64,000 nucleotides of DNA from VRUE01 sp963728835 (GTDB lineage: Bacteria; Actinomycetota; Thermoleophilia; Solirubrobacterales; 70-9): the NCBI GenBank assembly GCA_963728835.1, contig CAVSKZ010000001.1, positions 248,001-312,000 of the forward strand. Reading direction: 5' to 3'. The notes beneath the pieces are model-generated. The model had not been told where the DNA came from, made no database searches, and worked only from the letters and a program-made list of their open reading frames with translations. This document shows positions 42,773-51,724 of the stretch, piece by piece; positions within the stretch are counted from its first letter, which is position 1, and each line of letters starts with the position of its first letter. The translations under genes were made by a program, and so were the position numbers.

Positions 42773-42826
42773 TGCATTTGGCGAAGTCTGGTGGTGACTG
42801 AAACGACCAAGAGCAGGGAGACGCCG

Positions 42827-45127
42827 ATGATTTCCCGAGTAGACATGCACTGCCACTCGACCGCCTCGCAGTTCTCGCGGCTCGGGGTTCAGCGCTCGCT
42901 TGGACTGCCCGAGTGCGCGACGCCGCCCGAGGAGGTTTACGAGCTGGCCAAGCGGCGGGGGATGGACTTCGTCACGATCACCGACCACGACACGATCGAC
43001 GGCTGCCTGGAGCTGGCCGACCGTCCCGATTGCTTCGTCTCCGAGGAGCTGACCGCCCGCTTCGCCGGCGAGCCACAAGCGGTTCACGTCCTCTGTTACG
43101 GGATCACTCCCGGGGACCATGAGTGGCTGCAGGCACATGCCGGCGATCTGGAGGCCTGCGCCGCATACCTTCACCGCAACGAGATCGCCTGCGCGCTCGC
43201 GCACCCCTTCTACAACGTCGCCGCGCCGCTCGCACCACGGCACCGTCGCCGCCTCGCCGAGCTCTTCGGGGTTTGGGAGGTGCGCAACGGCTCGCGAGCA
43301 GCGGAGCTGAACATGCCGGCGGCGATCTACACGGAGACGCACGGGGGGACCGGGATCGGCGGTTCCGACGATCACGCCGGCGTGGACATCGGCCGCACCT
43401 TCACCGAGGTGCCGGCGGCATCCACGCCGGAAGAGTTTCTAAGGCAGGTGCGCGCCGGCAACGCCGTTGCCGGCGGCGAGCAGGGCAGCGCCGCGAAGTG
43501 GGCGCACGCGGCGATCACCCTCGCCACCCGCGCCCTCGACCTTCCCCGTTCCGGTGCGCCTTTTGTGGGCATGGACCGTAAAAAGCGCACCGGAACGGTG
43601 AATCCCGCGGCGGTGCTGAAGATCGCGCAGCGCACGATCGGCGAGGGCGGCGAGCGCGAGGGCGAGGTTGCGGCCGACATCGGGCCCGGCGATGCCCGCG
43701 CCCTGCTCGAGGCCTGGTTGGCCTCGGTCGGCCTCGATCTGCGCGGCCGCGACCTGCTCGCCTACCTGCAGGAAGACGATTTCTCCCACGCCGACCTCTA
43801 CCGCCGCGCTCGCCGCATCCACGAGCGGCGCCTGCGGGTCGCGGTCGCAGGCGCCTCCTCCGCGGCTGCCGGCGGCGACGTCGGCACCGCTTTCGGCGGA
43901 CTCTTCGATGCCCTCATCCCGGTCGTGCCCTATGCCCCGGCAACGGCTTTCCTCGGCGCCGAGAAGGCGAAGCTCGCGCCCCGTCCCGGCGAGCGGCGCC
44001 GGATCGCACTGATCGCCGACGGGATCGGCGCCATGCACGGCGTCACCGCGACGGTCGAGAAGATCCGCGAGCTCGGTGTGCCGGGGTTCGAAATCGAGGT
44101 CGTCGGCACCGATCCCAGGGTCGACCGGCGGCTGCCGGCGGCAACCGAGCTCGAAGTTCCCTTCTACGCGGGGATGAGCCTGGGCGTCCCCGGACTCCCG
44201 GGCCTGGTCGAGACCCTGGCCGAGGGCCGCTATGACGCGGTCCACGTCACCGCGCCGGGCCCGGCCGGGATTGCAGCCACGTTGCTGAGCCGGATCGCGG
44301 GGATGCCGCTGATCGCCAGCTACCACACGGAGCTGGCCGCCTACGCCGGCATGCGCAGCGGCGACGACAGCCTCGAGTCGATGGCGCAGCTTGCCCTCGG
44401 AGCTTTCTACCGCGCGCCTTCCCTCGTCCTCTCGCCGAGCCCGGCGGCCGATCGCTCGCTGCTCTCGCTCGGCGTCGAGGAGGCCCGGCTCGGGCGCTGG
44501 GAGCGTGGCGTCGACGTCTCTCGCTTCGATCCGGGCAAGGCCGCTCGGGGGGACTACCCGGGCGAGATCAAGGTCCTCTACGCCGGCCGGCTCACCCGTG
44601 AGAAGGGCGTCGACCTGCTCGCCGAGAGCTTCCTCCGCGCGCGCCGCTCCGACCCCCGCCTGCACCTCCTGCTCGCCGGCGGCGGCCCCGAGGAGGCCGA
44701 GCTGCGGGTGCGCCTCGGCGAGCACGCGACCTTCCTCGGCTGGCTCGAGGGCGAGGATCTGGCGCGGGCCTACGCGAGCGCCGACCTCTTCCTCTTCTGC
44801 TCGACCACCGACACCTACGGCCAGGTCGTGCTCGAGGCCGCCGCCAGCGGCCTGCCCGTCGTCGCGGTCGCCGAGGGCGGGCCGGCCTCGCTGGTCGAGA
44901 ACCGCCACACCGGGATGCTCTGCCAGGCCGACGCCGACCACGTCGCCGGCACCGTCCTGCAGCTCGCCGCTTCGCCGCTGCTGCGCCGTCACCTCGGAGC
45001 CTCCGCCGCCCGCGCGGCGCGCAGCCGGTCCTGGGGGCTCGCCCTCGAGCAACTCTCAGCTGGCTACAGCCGCGCCCTTGGAGCAACCGCCCCGGCTACC
45101 GGGCAAACATCGGCCCGCGCCGCCTGA
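42827..45127 (+). CDS. PHP-domain phosphoesterase fused to a GT4 glycosyltransferase
   Basis: 766 residues from ATG 42827, preceded by AGGGAG; GTG 42791 would overlap less well. Residues 1-290 are a PHP metal-dependent phosphoesterase (DMHCHSTASQF, TITDHDTIDG, CALAHPFY, GIGGSDDHAGVDIG). Residues about 385-755 are a GT-B glycosyltransferase: LIADGIGAMHGVTATVEKIR, LIASYHTELAAYAG, VLYAGRLTREKGVDLLAESF, LLLAGGGPEEAEL and CSTTDTYGQVVLEAAASGLP, where the EX7E motif has Asp in place of the first Glu. No signal or membrane helix. The 11-bp array upstream and the ppk/pit neighbourhood suggest Pho control. A role in lipid or glycan remodelling is inferred. Confidence 0.85.
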   Translation: MISRVDMHCHSTASQFSRLGVQRSLGLPECATPPEEVYELAKRRGMDFVTITDHDTIDGCLELADRPDCFVSEELTARFAGEPQAVHVLCYGITPGDHEWLQAHAGDLEACAAYLHRNEIACALAHPFYNVAAPLAPRHRRRLAELFGVWEVRNGSRAAELNMPAAIYTETHGGTGIGGSDDHAGVDIGRTFTEVPAASTPEEFLRQVRAGNAVAGGEQGSAAKWAHAAITLATRALDLPRSGAPFVGMDRKKRTGTVNPAAVLKIAQRTIGEGGEREGEVAADIGPGDARALLEAWLASVGLDLRGRDLLAYLQEDDFSHADLYRRARRIHERRLRVAVAGASSAAAGGDVGTAFGGLFDALIPVVPYAPATAFLGAEKAKLAPRPGERRRIALIADGIGAMHGVTATVEKIRELGVPGFEIEVVGTDPRVDRRLPAATELEVPFYAGMSLGVPGLPGLVETLAEGRYDAVHVTAPGPAGIAATLLSRIAGMPLIASYHTELAAYAGMRSGDDSLESMAQLALGAFYRAPSLVLSPSPAADRSLLSLGVEEARLGRWERGVDVSRFDPGKAARGDYPGEIKVLYAGRLTREKGVDLLAESFLRARRSDPRLHLLLAGGGPEEAELRVRLGEHATFLGWLEGEDLARAYASADLFLFCSTTDTYGQVVLEAAASGLPVVAVAEGGPASLVENRHTGMLCQADADHVAGTVLQLAASPLLRRHLGASAARAARSRSWGLALEQLSAGYSRALGATAPATGQTSARAA

Positions 45128-45138
45128 GGCCCGGTGGG

Positions 45139-47250
45139 GTGACGGTACCGCGGCAGTACGATTGGCCGATCGACGATCCCGCTCTCTACTTCAACCGCGA
45201 GCTCTCCTGGCTCGACTTCAACCAGCGGGTTCTCGAGCTGGCGGAAGACCCCGAGGTACCGCTGCTGGAGCAGGTCCGCTTCTGCTCGATCTACGCCTCC
45301 AACCTGGACGAGTTCTACATGGTCCGGGTGGCCGGGCTGTTCGACCAGCTCGACGCCGGGATCGACGCGCGCGGTCCCGACGGCCTTGCCCCCGGCGCGC
45401 AGATCGACGCGATCCAGGCCCGGGTTCTGGAGCTCGACCGGCGCCTGCACCGCTGCTTCGAGGGCAAGATCCGGCCGGGGCTGGAGCAGCATGAGATCCG
45501 CGTCGTCACGCTCGACTCGGCGACGGCCGAGGAGCGCCGCGAAATCGACGAGCGCTTCCACGAGCAGGTCTTCCCGGCGCTGACGCCGCTGGTGATCGGC
45601 CTCGGCCGGCCCTTCCCGTACATCTCCAACCTCTCGCTCAGCCTCGGCGTGCTGCTGCGCGACCCCGACAGCGGCACCGAGATCATCGCCCGCGTAAAGG
45701 TGCCGAAGGAGCTGCTCGGCCGCTTCCTGCCGGTTGGGGACGACGGCAAGGCCTTCGTGCCGCTGGAGGAGGCGATCGCCGCCAACCTAGACGTGCTCTT
45801 CCCCGGCACCGAGGTCGTCGACCACGGCTACTTCCGCGTCACCCGAGACGCCGACTTCACCGTCTCCGACGAGGCCGACGACCTGCTGCAGGCGGTCCAG
45901 GACGAGATCCGCCGGCGCCGCTTCGGCGAGGTCGTGCGGCTGGAGATCGCCGCCGGGATGAACCCGAAGCTGCGCCAGCAGCTGATCGACGCGCTGCGGC
46001 TCGAGGACCGCGAGGTCTACGACGTCGACGGCCTGATCGACCTCGCCGACCTCACCGCGGTCGCCGACGTCCCCGGCCACGCCGAGCTGCGCTACTCGCC
46101 CTGGACGCCGGTGACCCAGCCGCGCCTGCAAGGAGAGGACGACGAGCCCGTCGACATCTTCGCCGCGATCCGCAACTACGACATCCTTGTTCACCACCCC
46201 TACGACTCGTTCGCGACCTCGGTCGAGCGCTTCGTCGAACAGGCGGTCGCCGACCCCGACGTGCTGGCGATCAAGCAGACGGTGTACCGGACCAGCGACG
46301 ACTCTCCGCTGGTTCCCTCGCTGATCCGCGCTTCCGAACGCGGCAAGCAGGCGGTCTGCATGGTCGAGCTGAAGGCCCGCTTCGACGAGGAGGCCAACAT
46401 CGCCTGGGCCAAGTCCCTGGAGGAGTCCGGCGCGCACGTCGTCTACGGGATCCCTGGCCTGAAGACGCACGTGAAGGCGACCCTCGTCGCCCGCCGCGAG
46501 GGCGACCGGGTGCGCGAGTACGTCCACATCGGCACCGGCAACTACCACCCCAAGACCGCCCGCCTCTACACCGACTTCGGGCTTTTCACCGCCGACGAGG
46601 AGATCGGCGCCGACGTCGCCGAGATGTTCAACTTCCTCACCGGGTACGGGCGCCCGGCCGAGTACCGCAAGGTCCTGGTCGCGCCGACGACGATGCGCGA
46701 CCGCATCCTCGAGGAGATCGAGACCACGGTCGAGGCGCAGCGTGCGGGGGAGGAGGCGCGGATCGCGCTGAAGATGAACTCGCTGGTCGATGCCGCCTGC
46801 ATCCAGGCGCTGTACGAGGCCTCGCAGGCGGGCGTTCGGGTCGACCTCAACGTGCGCGGTATCTGCTGCCTGCGGCCGGGCGTGCCCGGTGTCTCCGAGA
46901 ACATCCGCGTCGTCTCGATCGTCGGGCGCTTCCTCGAGCACTCCCGCGTCTACGCCTTCCAGCGCGGCGAGGAGACGCGGGTGCTGATGGGATCCGCCGA
47001 CCTGATGCCGCGCAACCTCGACAGCCGCGTCGAGCTGGTGACGCCGGTTGAGGATCCGGCCTTGAAAGTCGAGCTACTCGACATGCTCGAGCGCTGCTTC
47101 GCCGAGAACGCCAACGCCTGGGAGCTGGACGGCGACGGCGCCTGGACCCGGCTCGGGCCCGAAAACGGGCAGCGGCGCAGCGTCCAGGAGGAGCTGCGCG
47201 AGCGCCACGCCGCGCGCGCAGCCGAGCAGCTCGCCGCCAGCGCCGGCTGA
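45139..47250 (+). CDS. ppk1: Polyphosphate kinase 1
   Basis: 703 residues from GTG 45139. PPK1 builds polyphosphate from ATP reversibly. The N domain begins YFNRELSWLDFNQRVLEL; the head domain is followed by two PLD-like C domains. The phosphorylated His is in YVHIGTGNYHPKTARLYTD, a second conserved His in GRFLEHSRVYAF, and NYDILVHHPYDSF and VELKARFDEEANI are family signatures. Length and motifs are complete. It sits 11 bases after the PHP-glycosyltransferase stop and before the DUF47-pit pair, tying polyphosphate storage to phosphate import. Confidence 0.96.
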   Translation: MTVPRQYDWPIDDPALYFNRELSWLDFNQRVLELAEDPEVPLLEQVRFCSIYASNLDEFYMVRVAGLFDQLDAGIDARGPDGLAPGAQIDAIQARVLELDRRLHRCFEGKIRPGLEQHEIRVVTLDSATAEERREIDERFHEQVFPALTPLVIGLGRPFPYISNLSLSLGVLLRDPDSGTEIIARVKVPKELLGRFLPVGDDGKAFVPLEEAIAANLDVLFPGTEVVDHGYFRVTRDADFTVSDEADDLLQAVQDEIRRRRFGEVVRLEIAAGMNPKLRQQLIDALRLEDREVYDVDGLIDLADLTAVADVPGHAELRYSPWTPVTQPRLQGEDDEPVDIFAAIRNYDILVHHPYDSFATSVERFVEQAVADPDVLAIKQTVYRTSDDSPLVPSLIRASERGKQAVCMVELKARFDEEANIAWAKSLEESGAHVVYGIPGLKTHVKATLVARREGDRVREYVHIGTGNYHPKTARLYTDFGLFTADEEIGADVAEMFNFLTGYGRPAEYRKVLVAPTTMRDRILEEIETTVEAQRAGEEARIALKMNSLVDAACIQALYEASQAGVRVDLNVRGICCLRPGVPGVSENIRVVSIVGRFLEHSRVYAFQRGEETRVLMGSADLMPRNLDSRVELVTPVEDPALKVELLDMLERCFAENANAWELDGDGAWTRLGPENGQRRSVQEELRERHAARAAEQLAASAG

Positions 47251-47289
47251 GCCAAGCCACGCCGGCCCGATCAATAGGATTGCGAGGCA

Positions 47290-47907
47290 GTGCGTCTCTC
47301 CCTCCTGCCTCGCGACCAGACCTTCTTCGACCTCTTCATCGAGGCGGGTCAGAACACTCTCCACGCCTCGCGGCTGCTCGACGAGATGATGGGCTCCTGG
47401 CCCGACGATCGCGATCTCGCCCGGGAGATCTTCAAGGCCGAGCACGAGGGCGACCGCATCACCCACGACATCATCAAACGCCTCAACTCGACCTTCGTCA
47501 CCCCGATCGACCGCGAGGACATCTACGGCCTGGCGACCCAGATGGACGACATCGTCGACTACACCGAGGAGGCCGCGGACCTGCTCGGCCTCTACAAGAT
47601 CGAGGCGCCGATGTCGCAGGCGCAGGCACTGACCAAGGTCCTGGTCGAGGCCTGCGAGCAGCTCGCCGAGAGCCTCGATCACCTGCCGGAGTTCAAGGAC
47701 CTCGACAAGTACTGGATCGAAATCCACCGCCTGGAGAACGAGGGCGACCGGATCTCACGCGACGCCGTCGCCTCGCTCTTCTCCAACGGCATCGACCCGA
47801 TGGTCGTGATCCGCTGGAAGGACATGTTCGCCGTGCTCGAGAACGCGATCGACGCCACCGAGACGGCTGCGCAGATAATCGAGGGCATCGTGATCAAGAA
47901 TTCATGA
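47290..47907 (+). CDS. DUF47 (PhoU-like) Pit accessory protein
   Basis: 205 residues from GTG 47290. All-helical PhoU-related fold: FFDLFIEAGQNTLHASRLLD, FKAEHEGDRITHDIIKRLNS with the metal-binding ExExDxxxH pattern, REDIYGLATQMDDIVDYTEE and the second repeat HRLENEGDRISRDAVASLFS. These proteins are encoded next to Pit transporters and are thought to modulate them. Only four bases separate its stop from the pit start. Confidence 0.92.
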   Translation: MRLSLLPRDQTFFDLFIEAGQNTLHASRLLDEMMGSWPDDRDLAREIFKAEHEGDRITHDIIKRLNSTFVTPIDREDIYGLATQMDDIVDYTEEAADLLGLYKIEAPMSQAQALTKVLVEACEQLAESLDHLPEFKDLDKYWIEIHRLENEGDRISRDAVASLFSNGIDPMVVIRWKDMFAVLENAIDATETAAQIIEGIVIKNS

Positions 47908-47911
47908 GCGG

Positions 47912-49009
47912 ATGAGCTCTGACGTCATCCTCGTCATAGTCGTCTGCACCGCTCTCGCCTTCGACTTCACCAACGGCTTCCACGACACCGCGAACGTCGT
48001 CGCGACCTCGATCTCGACCGGGGCGGCGCGCCCGCAGGCGGCAATCGCGATGGCCGCGCTGCTCAACTTCGCCGGCGCCTTCATCTCGATCTCGGTCGCG
48101 GCGACGGTCGCCAACGACGTCGTCAACTCGGGCGTGGTCACGCCGACGGTCGTCTTCGCCGGGCTGATCGGAGCGATCGCGTGGAACCTGATCACCTGGT
48201 CCTTCGGCCTTCCGTCGAGCTCCTCGCACGCGCTGATCGGCGGCGTGGTCGGCTCGGCGGTGGCGGCCGCGGGCCTCGACGCGGTGATCGCGGACGGCTT
48301 GGTCGGCAAGGTGCTGATCCCGGCGGTGATCGCGCCGATCCTCGCCTTCACCGTCGCCGGGATCGCGATCGGGCTGGTCTACAGGATCGTGGGACGGCAA
48401 CGGCCGGGGCTGGTGACGCGCGGCTTCCGCTACGGCCAGGTCGTCTCCGGCGGGTTGCTGGCGCTGGCCCACGGCACCAACGACGCGCAGAAGACGATGG
48501 GCGTGATCACCCTGGCCCTGGTCGCCAACGGCACGCTTGGCGCCGACGCGGACCCGCCCCTCTGGGTGATCGTCTCCTCGGCGGTGGCGATCGCGCTCGG
48601 CACCTACAGCGGCGGCTGGCGGATCATCCGCACGACCGGCACGCGGATCATCAAGATGGACGCGGCGCAGGGATTCTCGGCCCAGGGTGCCGGCGCCACG
48701 GTGATCCTCACCTCCACCCACTTCGGCTTCCCGCTCTCGACCACCCACGTGATCAACGGCGGAATCATGGGCGCCGGCGCCGGCAAGCGGGTCTCGGCGG
48801 TGCGCTGGGGAGTCGCCGGCAACATCGTCACGGCCTGGCTGCTGACCCTGCCTGCGGCCGCGGCGATCGGCGCTCTCACCTACGCAGCGACCGCGATCTT
48901 CGGCAGCGGCGCCCTGGGCCCCGTCCTGGTATCGCTGATGTCGGTCTCGCTGATCGTCGCGATCTTCTCCCGGCGCTCGCGCCGGGGCGCCCCGGTCCCC
49001 GCCGCCTGA
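47912..49009 (+). CDS. pit: Low-affinity inorganic phosphate transporter, Pit family
   Basis: 365 residues, about ten helices. Both PiT signature repeats are present: FDFTNGFHDTANVVATSIST in the N-terminal half and LALAHGTNDAQKTMGVITLA in the C-terminal half, with GLPSSSSHALIGGVVGS and FGFPLSTTHVINGGIMGAG as the paired substrate loops. It imports metal-phosphate with protons. Having Pit beside two Pst systems gives the cell constitutive plus high-affinity uptake. A small membrane protein gene follows after five bases. Confidence 0.95.
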   Translation: MSSDVILVIVVCTALAFDFTNGFHDTANVVATSISTGAARPQAAIAMAALLNFAGAFISISVAATVANDVVNSGVVTPTVVFAGLIGAIAWNLITWSFGLPSSSSHALIGGVVGSAVAAAGLDAVIADGLVGKVLIPAVIAPILAFTVAGIAIGLVYRIVGRQRPGLVTRGFRYGQVVSGGLLALAHGTNDAQKTMGVITLALVANGTLGADADPPLWVIVSSAVAIALGTYSGGWRIIRTTGTRIIKMDAAQGFSAQGAGATVILTSTHFGFPLSTTHVINGGIMGAGAGKRVSAVRWGVAGNIVTAWLLTLPAAAAIGALTYAATAIFGSGALGPVLVSLMSVSLIVAIFSRRSRRGAPVPAA

Positions 49010-49014
49010 GAGCC

Positions 49015-49251
49015 ATGGCGGTCGTCGTCGAGACCAGGGAGCTCTTGGAAACGGTGGTCGCGTCGCTGGTGGCCGGAGTCGGGATAACGGTCGTCTTCTC
49101 GGTGGCGATCTGGGGCGTCGCCCGTTTCGCCGACCTCAGCCGCAACGAACGGCCGCTTGCCGCGGGCGCGGCGGCGGTGCTCGGCGGCCTGGCGGCGCTG
49201 GTCACCCTGGCTGTCGTGGTCCTCGGCATCGTCGTGATGTCGAGCGGGTAG
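49015..49251 (+). CDS. Small two-helix membrane protein after pit
   Basis: 78 residues from ATG 49015, five bases after pit. Two membrane helices (LVAGVGITVVFSVAIWGVAR and AVLGGLAALVTLAVVVLGIV) joined by a short polar loop with RFADLSRNERPLAA. No family recognised. Spacing suggests co-translation with pit; it could be a transporter accessory peptide. Confidence 0.65.
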   Translation: MAVVVETRELLETVVASLVAGVGITVVFSVAIWGVARFADLSRNERPLAAGAAAVLGGLAALVTLAVVVLGIVVMSSG

Positions 49252-49272
49252 GGCCGCGCGTAGAATTTCCCC

Positions 49273-49623
49273 GTGCGTACCGTGCGCAACATCGCGATCG
49301 TCGCGCTGCTGGCGCTGGTCGTCGCCTTCGCCCCCGCCGGCGGCAATGCCGCCGAAGCGATCCTGACCGCGATCACGATGGCCTTCCTGGCGGCGATCGC
49401 CTGGACGCTGTTCGTCCTCAGCCGCCAGAACCAGCTGACGCTGGCGACGCTGAGCGACGGTCGCCGGGCGCTGCTCTACGGGGCGCTGGGGATGATCGCC
49501 CTGCTGATCGCCGGCAGCGACGAGCTCTTCTCCAGCGGCGGCGGCACGCTCGTCTGGATCGTCCTGCTCGGCGCCTCGGTCGCGGCGATCTGGCGGGTCT
49601 GGATCGACGCGAGCTCCTACTGA
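49273..49623 (+). CDS. Small membrane protein, three to four helices
   Basis: 116 residues from GTG 49273. Hydrophobic helices at about residues 6-24, 31-48, 67-81 and 91-108 (NIAIVALLALVVAFAPAGG; LYGALGMIALLIAG; VWIVLLGASVAAIWRVWI). I do not recognise it. Same strand as the preceding small membrane protein, 21 bases apart, so likely the end of the pit operon. Confidence 0.65.
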   Translation: MRTVRNIAIVALLALVVAFAPAGGNAAEAILTAITMAFLAAIAWTLFVLSRQNQLTLATLSDGRRALLYGALGMIALLIAGSDELFSSGGGTLVWIVLLGASVAAIWRVWIDASSY

Positions 49624-49703
49624 ACGCCCCGAGCGCGAGAGAAATGGCTGATCCGCGCGGTTGAGCGCGCCACGCGCGCGCCCGGCCTTGCGACGGTCGG
49701 GGC

Positions 49704-50054
49704 GTGTCGCCACGGATCGCCAGCGGTGCAGGCCACAGGGAGGGGGGGACCGCCTCGGTCGAGCTGATCGCGGTGGTCCCGCTCCTGCTGCTGGCGATCC
49801 TCGTGGCGGCGCAGCTCGGCCTCGCCGGCCACTCCCTGTGGTCGGCGAGCGTGGCCGCGCGTGCGGGGGCGCGCGCCGCGCTGGTCGGGGGCGATGCGAG
49901 GGCGGTCGCCCGGACCGCCCTGCCGCCCTCCCTGCGGTCCGGCGCTCGCGTCGAGAGCTCGGGGACGGTCTCGGTGCGCGTGCCGGTGCCGCTCCTGCTG
50001 CCCGGCATGCCGCGGCTGACGGTGGGGGCGAAGAGCGGGCTGGGCGATGGATAG
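49704..50054 (+). CDS. TadE-like pilus assembly protein
   Basis: 116 residues from GTG 49704. The N-terminus shows the TadE pseudopilin-like pattern: a short polar leader, then GTASVELIAVVPLLLLAILV with the conserved Glu after the leader, and an SVAARAGARAALVGGDARAV helix. The C-terminus is a small beta domain. TadE/TadF minor pseudopilins are parts of Flp (tight adherence) pili. It overlaps the next TadE-like gene by eight bases. No tadA ATPase or flp pilin gene is in the window, so this is a partial or outlying set. Confidence 0.75.
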   Translation: MSPRIASGAGHREGGTASVELIAVVPLLLLAILVAAQLGLAGHSLWSASVAARAGARAALVGGDARAVARTALPPSLRSGARVESSGTVSVRVPVPLLLPGMPRLTVGAKSGLGDG

Positions 50055-50385
50055 GGGGGACAGGGGGCAGGCGACCGTCGAAGCGGTCGCCGCGATCCCC
50101 CTCCTGCTGCTGGCGGGGACGATCGTCCTGCAGCTTCTTCTCGCCGGCTTCGCCCTGACCCTGGCCGACGGCGCCGCCGAGGCGGGGGCGCTGGCGCTGG
50201 CCGCCGGGCGGCCGGCCGAGACCGCGGCCAGGGACGCCCTGCCGGGCTGGGCCGAGGAGGAGGTGGAGGTGACGGTGCGCGGGGGAGAGGTGGAGGTCCG
50301 GGTGCGACCGCCCTCGCCGTTGCCACGGCTCGGGAACCTGCTGGCGATGACGAGCTCCGCCTTTGCGAGGCCGGCCGGGCGATGA
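50047..50385 (+). CDS. Second TadE-like protein
   Basis: 112 residues. Leader MDRGDRGQATVEAVAA followed by a hydrophobic helix (IPLLLLAGTIVLQLLLAGFA), the same GQATVE motif as TadE/TadG proteins, and a small acidic domain (EEEVEVTVRGGEVEVRVRPP). Likely a minor pseudopilin processed at the membrane. ATGA overlap with the following gene. Confidence 0.7.
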   Translation: MDRGDRGQATVEAVAAIPLLLLAGTIVLQLLLAGFALTLADGAAEAGALALAAGRPAETAARDALPGWAEEEVEVTVRGGEVEVRVRPPSPLPRLGNLLAMTSSAFARPAGR

Positions 50386-51110
50386 GCGGGCGGGTGGTCC
50401 TGGTCACGGCGGTCGGCGGCGCGAGCGGCTCGAAGGCCGCCGCGGCCGCGCTTGCCTGCGCCGGATCGGACCCTGACCGGCCGGGCCTCCTGATCGATGT
50501 CGGCGGCCGCCTGCCCCGCCCGACCCTGATCGCATCGACCGGCGCGCGCGAGCTGGAGGAGCGGCTCGTCGCTCACCTCCCGCACCTGCGGGCCGCCTCG
50601 CGTGGGCAGACCTGCCACCTCGCGATTCCCGACGAGGATGGGGCGCTCGAATCGGTGCGGGCGGCGCTGCCCCTGGTCCGCGACTCGGTCGCGGCCGTCC
50701 ACAGCCCGCCCGCGCGAGCGCAGCCATTGCTGGCCGGGGAGGGCATCCAGCCCACCGGCGCGCTCCTCCGCGCAGACCTCGCCTCCGACCGTGCTCTGAC
50801 CGCTCTTGTCGTTGCCGAGCTGCTGGGTCGGGGCCTGCGGGTCAAGGCCTTGAAGCGACCCCTCGCCTGGGTGTCCGCGCGGCGGGCGCTGTTCGGGGTA
50901 CTGCCCCGGGATGCTTCCGGGGGATTGCCGTCGTCTCTGGTCAAGTCCCTTTTGCGAAGCGAAATTTCAGCGGCGCACCCGTGCTACAGTGAACTCGATG
51001 ACCCGGAATCTGACCCAGAGGGAGCTGCGCAACGACAGCGGCGAGGTGATGCGGGCTCTGGACGCGGGCGAGGAGTTCATCGTGACGCGCAACGGCAGGC
51101 CGGTCGGTGA
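50382..51110 (+). CDS. CpaE/ParA-like protein of unknown function, reads into toxin-antitoxin module
   Basis: Up to 242 residues. The N-terminus VVLVTAVGGASGSKAAAAAL resembles the P-loop region of ParA/CpaE proteins but lacks the GKT core, and LLIDVGGRLPRP resembles their second motif. It follows the TadE-like pair and probably belongs to the same pilus set. Conserved-looking sequence ends near residue 195 (FGVLPRDASGGLPSSLV). Beyond that the frame runs 113 bases into the antitoxin gene in a different frame and ends at 51110. The natural stop seems to have been lost when the toxin-antitoxin pair arrived, or through an indel. Confidence 0.55.
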   Translation: MSGRVVLVTAVGGASGSKAAAAALACAGSDPDRPGLLIDVGGRLPRPTLIASTGARELEERLVAHLPHLRAASRGQTCHLAIPDEDGALESVRAALPLVRDSVAAVHSPPARAQPLLAGEGIQPTGALLRADLASDRALTALVVAELLGRGLRVKALKRPLAWVSARRALFGVLPRDASGGLPSSLVKSLLRSEISAAHPCYSELDDPESDPEGAAQRQRRGDAGSGRGRGVHRDAQRQAGR

Positions 51111-51252
51111 ACTGCGCCCTTACAGGCCGCGTCAGTTCGTGCGGGCCGGCAAGCTCATCGCCGCCTTCAAGAACGTTCCAAGCATCGACTACGAGGAGCT
51201 TCGAGCGGACATCGACCGCTACGTCGATCAGGACCCTACGCCTCGCTACTGA
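50998..51252 (+). CDS. Antitoxin, Phd/YefM-like family
   Basis: 84 residues from ATG 50998. Family landmarks: TQRELRNDSGEVMRALDAGE, FIVTRNGRPVGELRPY and a C-terminal toxin-binding tail (ADIDRYVDQDPTPRY). The N-terminal half binds DNA as a dimer and represses its own operon. The stop is one base before the TTG start of the PIN toxin. Its 5' end lies inside the longer reading frame of the upstream gene. Confidence 0.85.
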   Translation: MTRNLTQRELRNDSGEVMRALDAGEEFIVTRNGRPVGELRPYRPRQFVRAGKLIAAFKNVPSIDYEELRADIDRYVDQDPTPRY

Positions 51253-51253
51253 G

Positions 51254-51661
51254 TTGCCGGGCGATCGGGCGCTGATCGACACGTCCGTGGCGGTGGGTCT
51301 TGGCGACCTCGCTCCAGCGTCGTTGTCGACCGAGCTCGCAATATCTGCACTGACGCTCGCCGAGCTGGCGGCAGGCCCGCACGCGACAGGGGACGACTCG
51401 ATGCGTGCCCTACGCCAGCTCCAGATCCAGGCAGTGGAGGCGAACGTCGAAACGCTCCCCTTTGATCCGTCCTGCGCGCGTGCGTATGGGCCTGTCTATG
51501 CAGCTGCGATGAATGTCGGCCGAAAGCCCCGCGGCGCTCGGACGATCGACCTGATGATCGCCGCCACGGCCCTGGCTCACGACCTGCCGCTGTGGAGCCG
51601 CAATGCCAAGGACCTTCGCGGCCTCGAGGCGCTGATCGAGATCGTCGACGTCGGCGTCTGA
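51254..51661 (+). CDS. VapC-like PIN-domain toxin
   Basis: 135 residues from TTG 51254, one base after the antitoxin stop. PIN-fold ribonuclease: first acidic residue in ALIDTSVAVG, Glu in ISALTLAELAAGPHA, and the Asp pair in ARTIDLMIAATALAHDLPL with LWSRNAKDLRGLEAL. All four acidic positions are present. Expected to cleave RNA when freed from the antitoxin. Confidence 0.88.
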   Translation: MPGDRALIDTSVAVGLGDLAPASLSTELAISALTLAELAAGPHATGDDSMRALRQLQIQAVEANVETLPFDPSCARAYGPVYAAAMNVGRKPRGARTIDLMIAATALAHDLPLWSRNAKDLRGLEALIEIVDVGV

Positions 51662-51724
51662 GAAGCGCATCCCAGGGCGGATCGCGGTGGCTGCCGGCCG
51701 CTACTTCTGTAATAAGCTCGGGTT

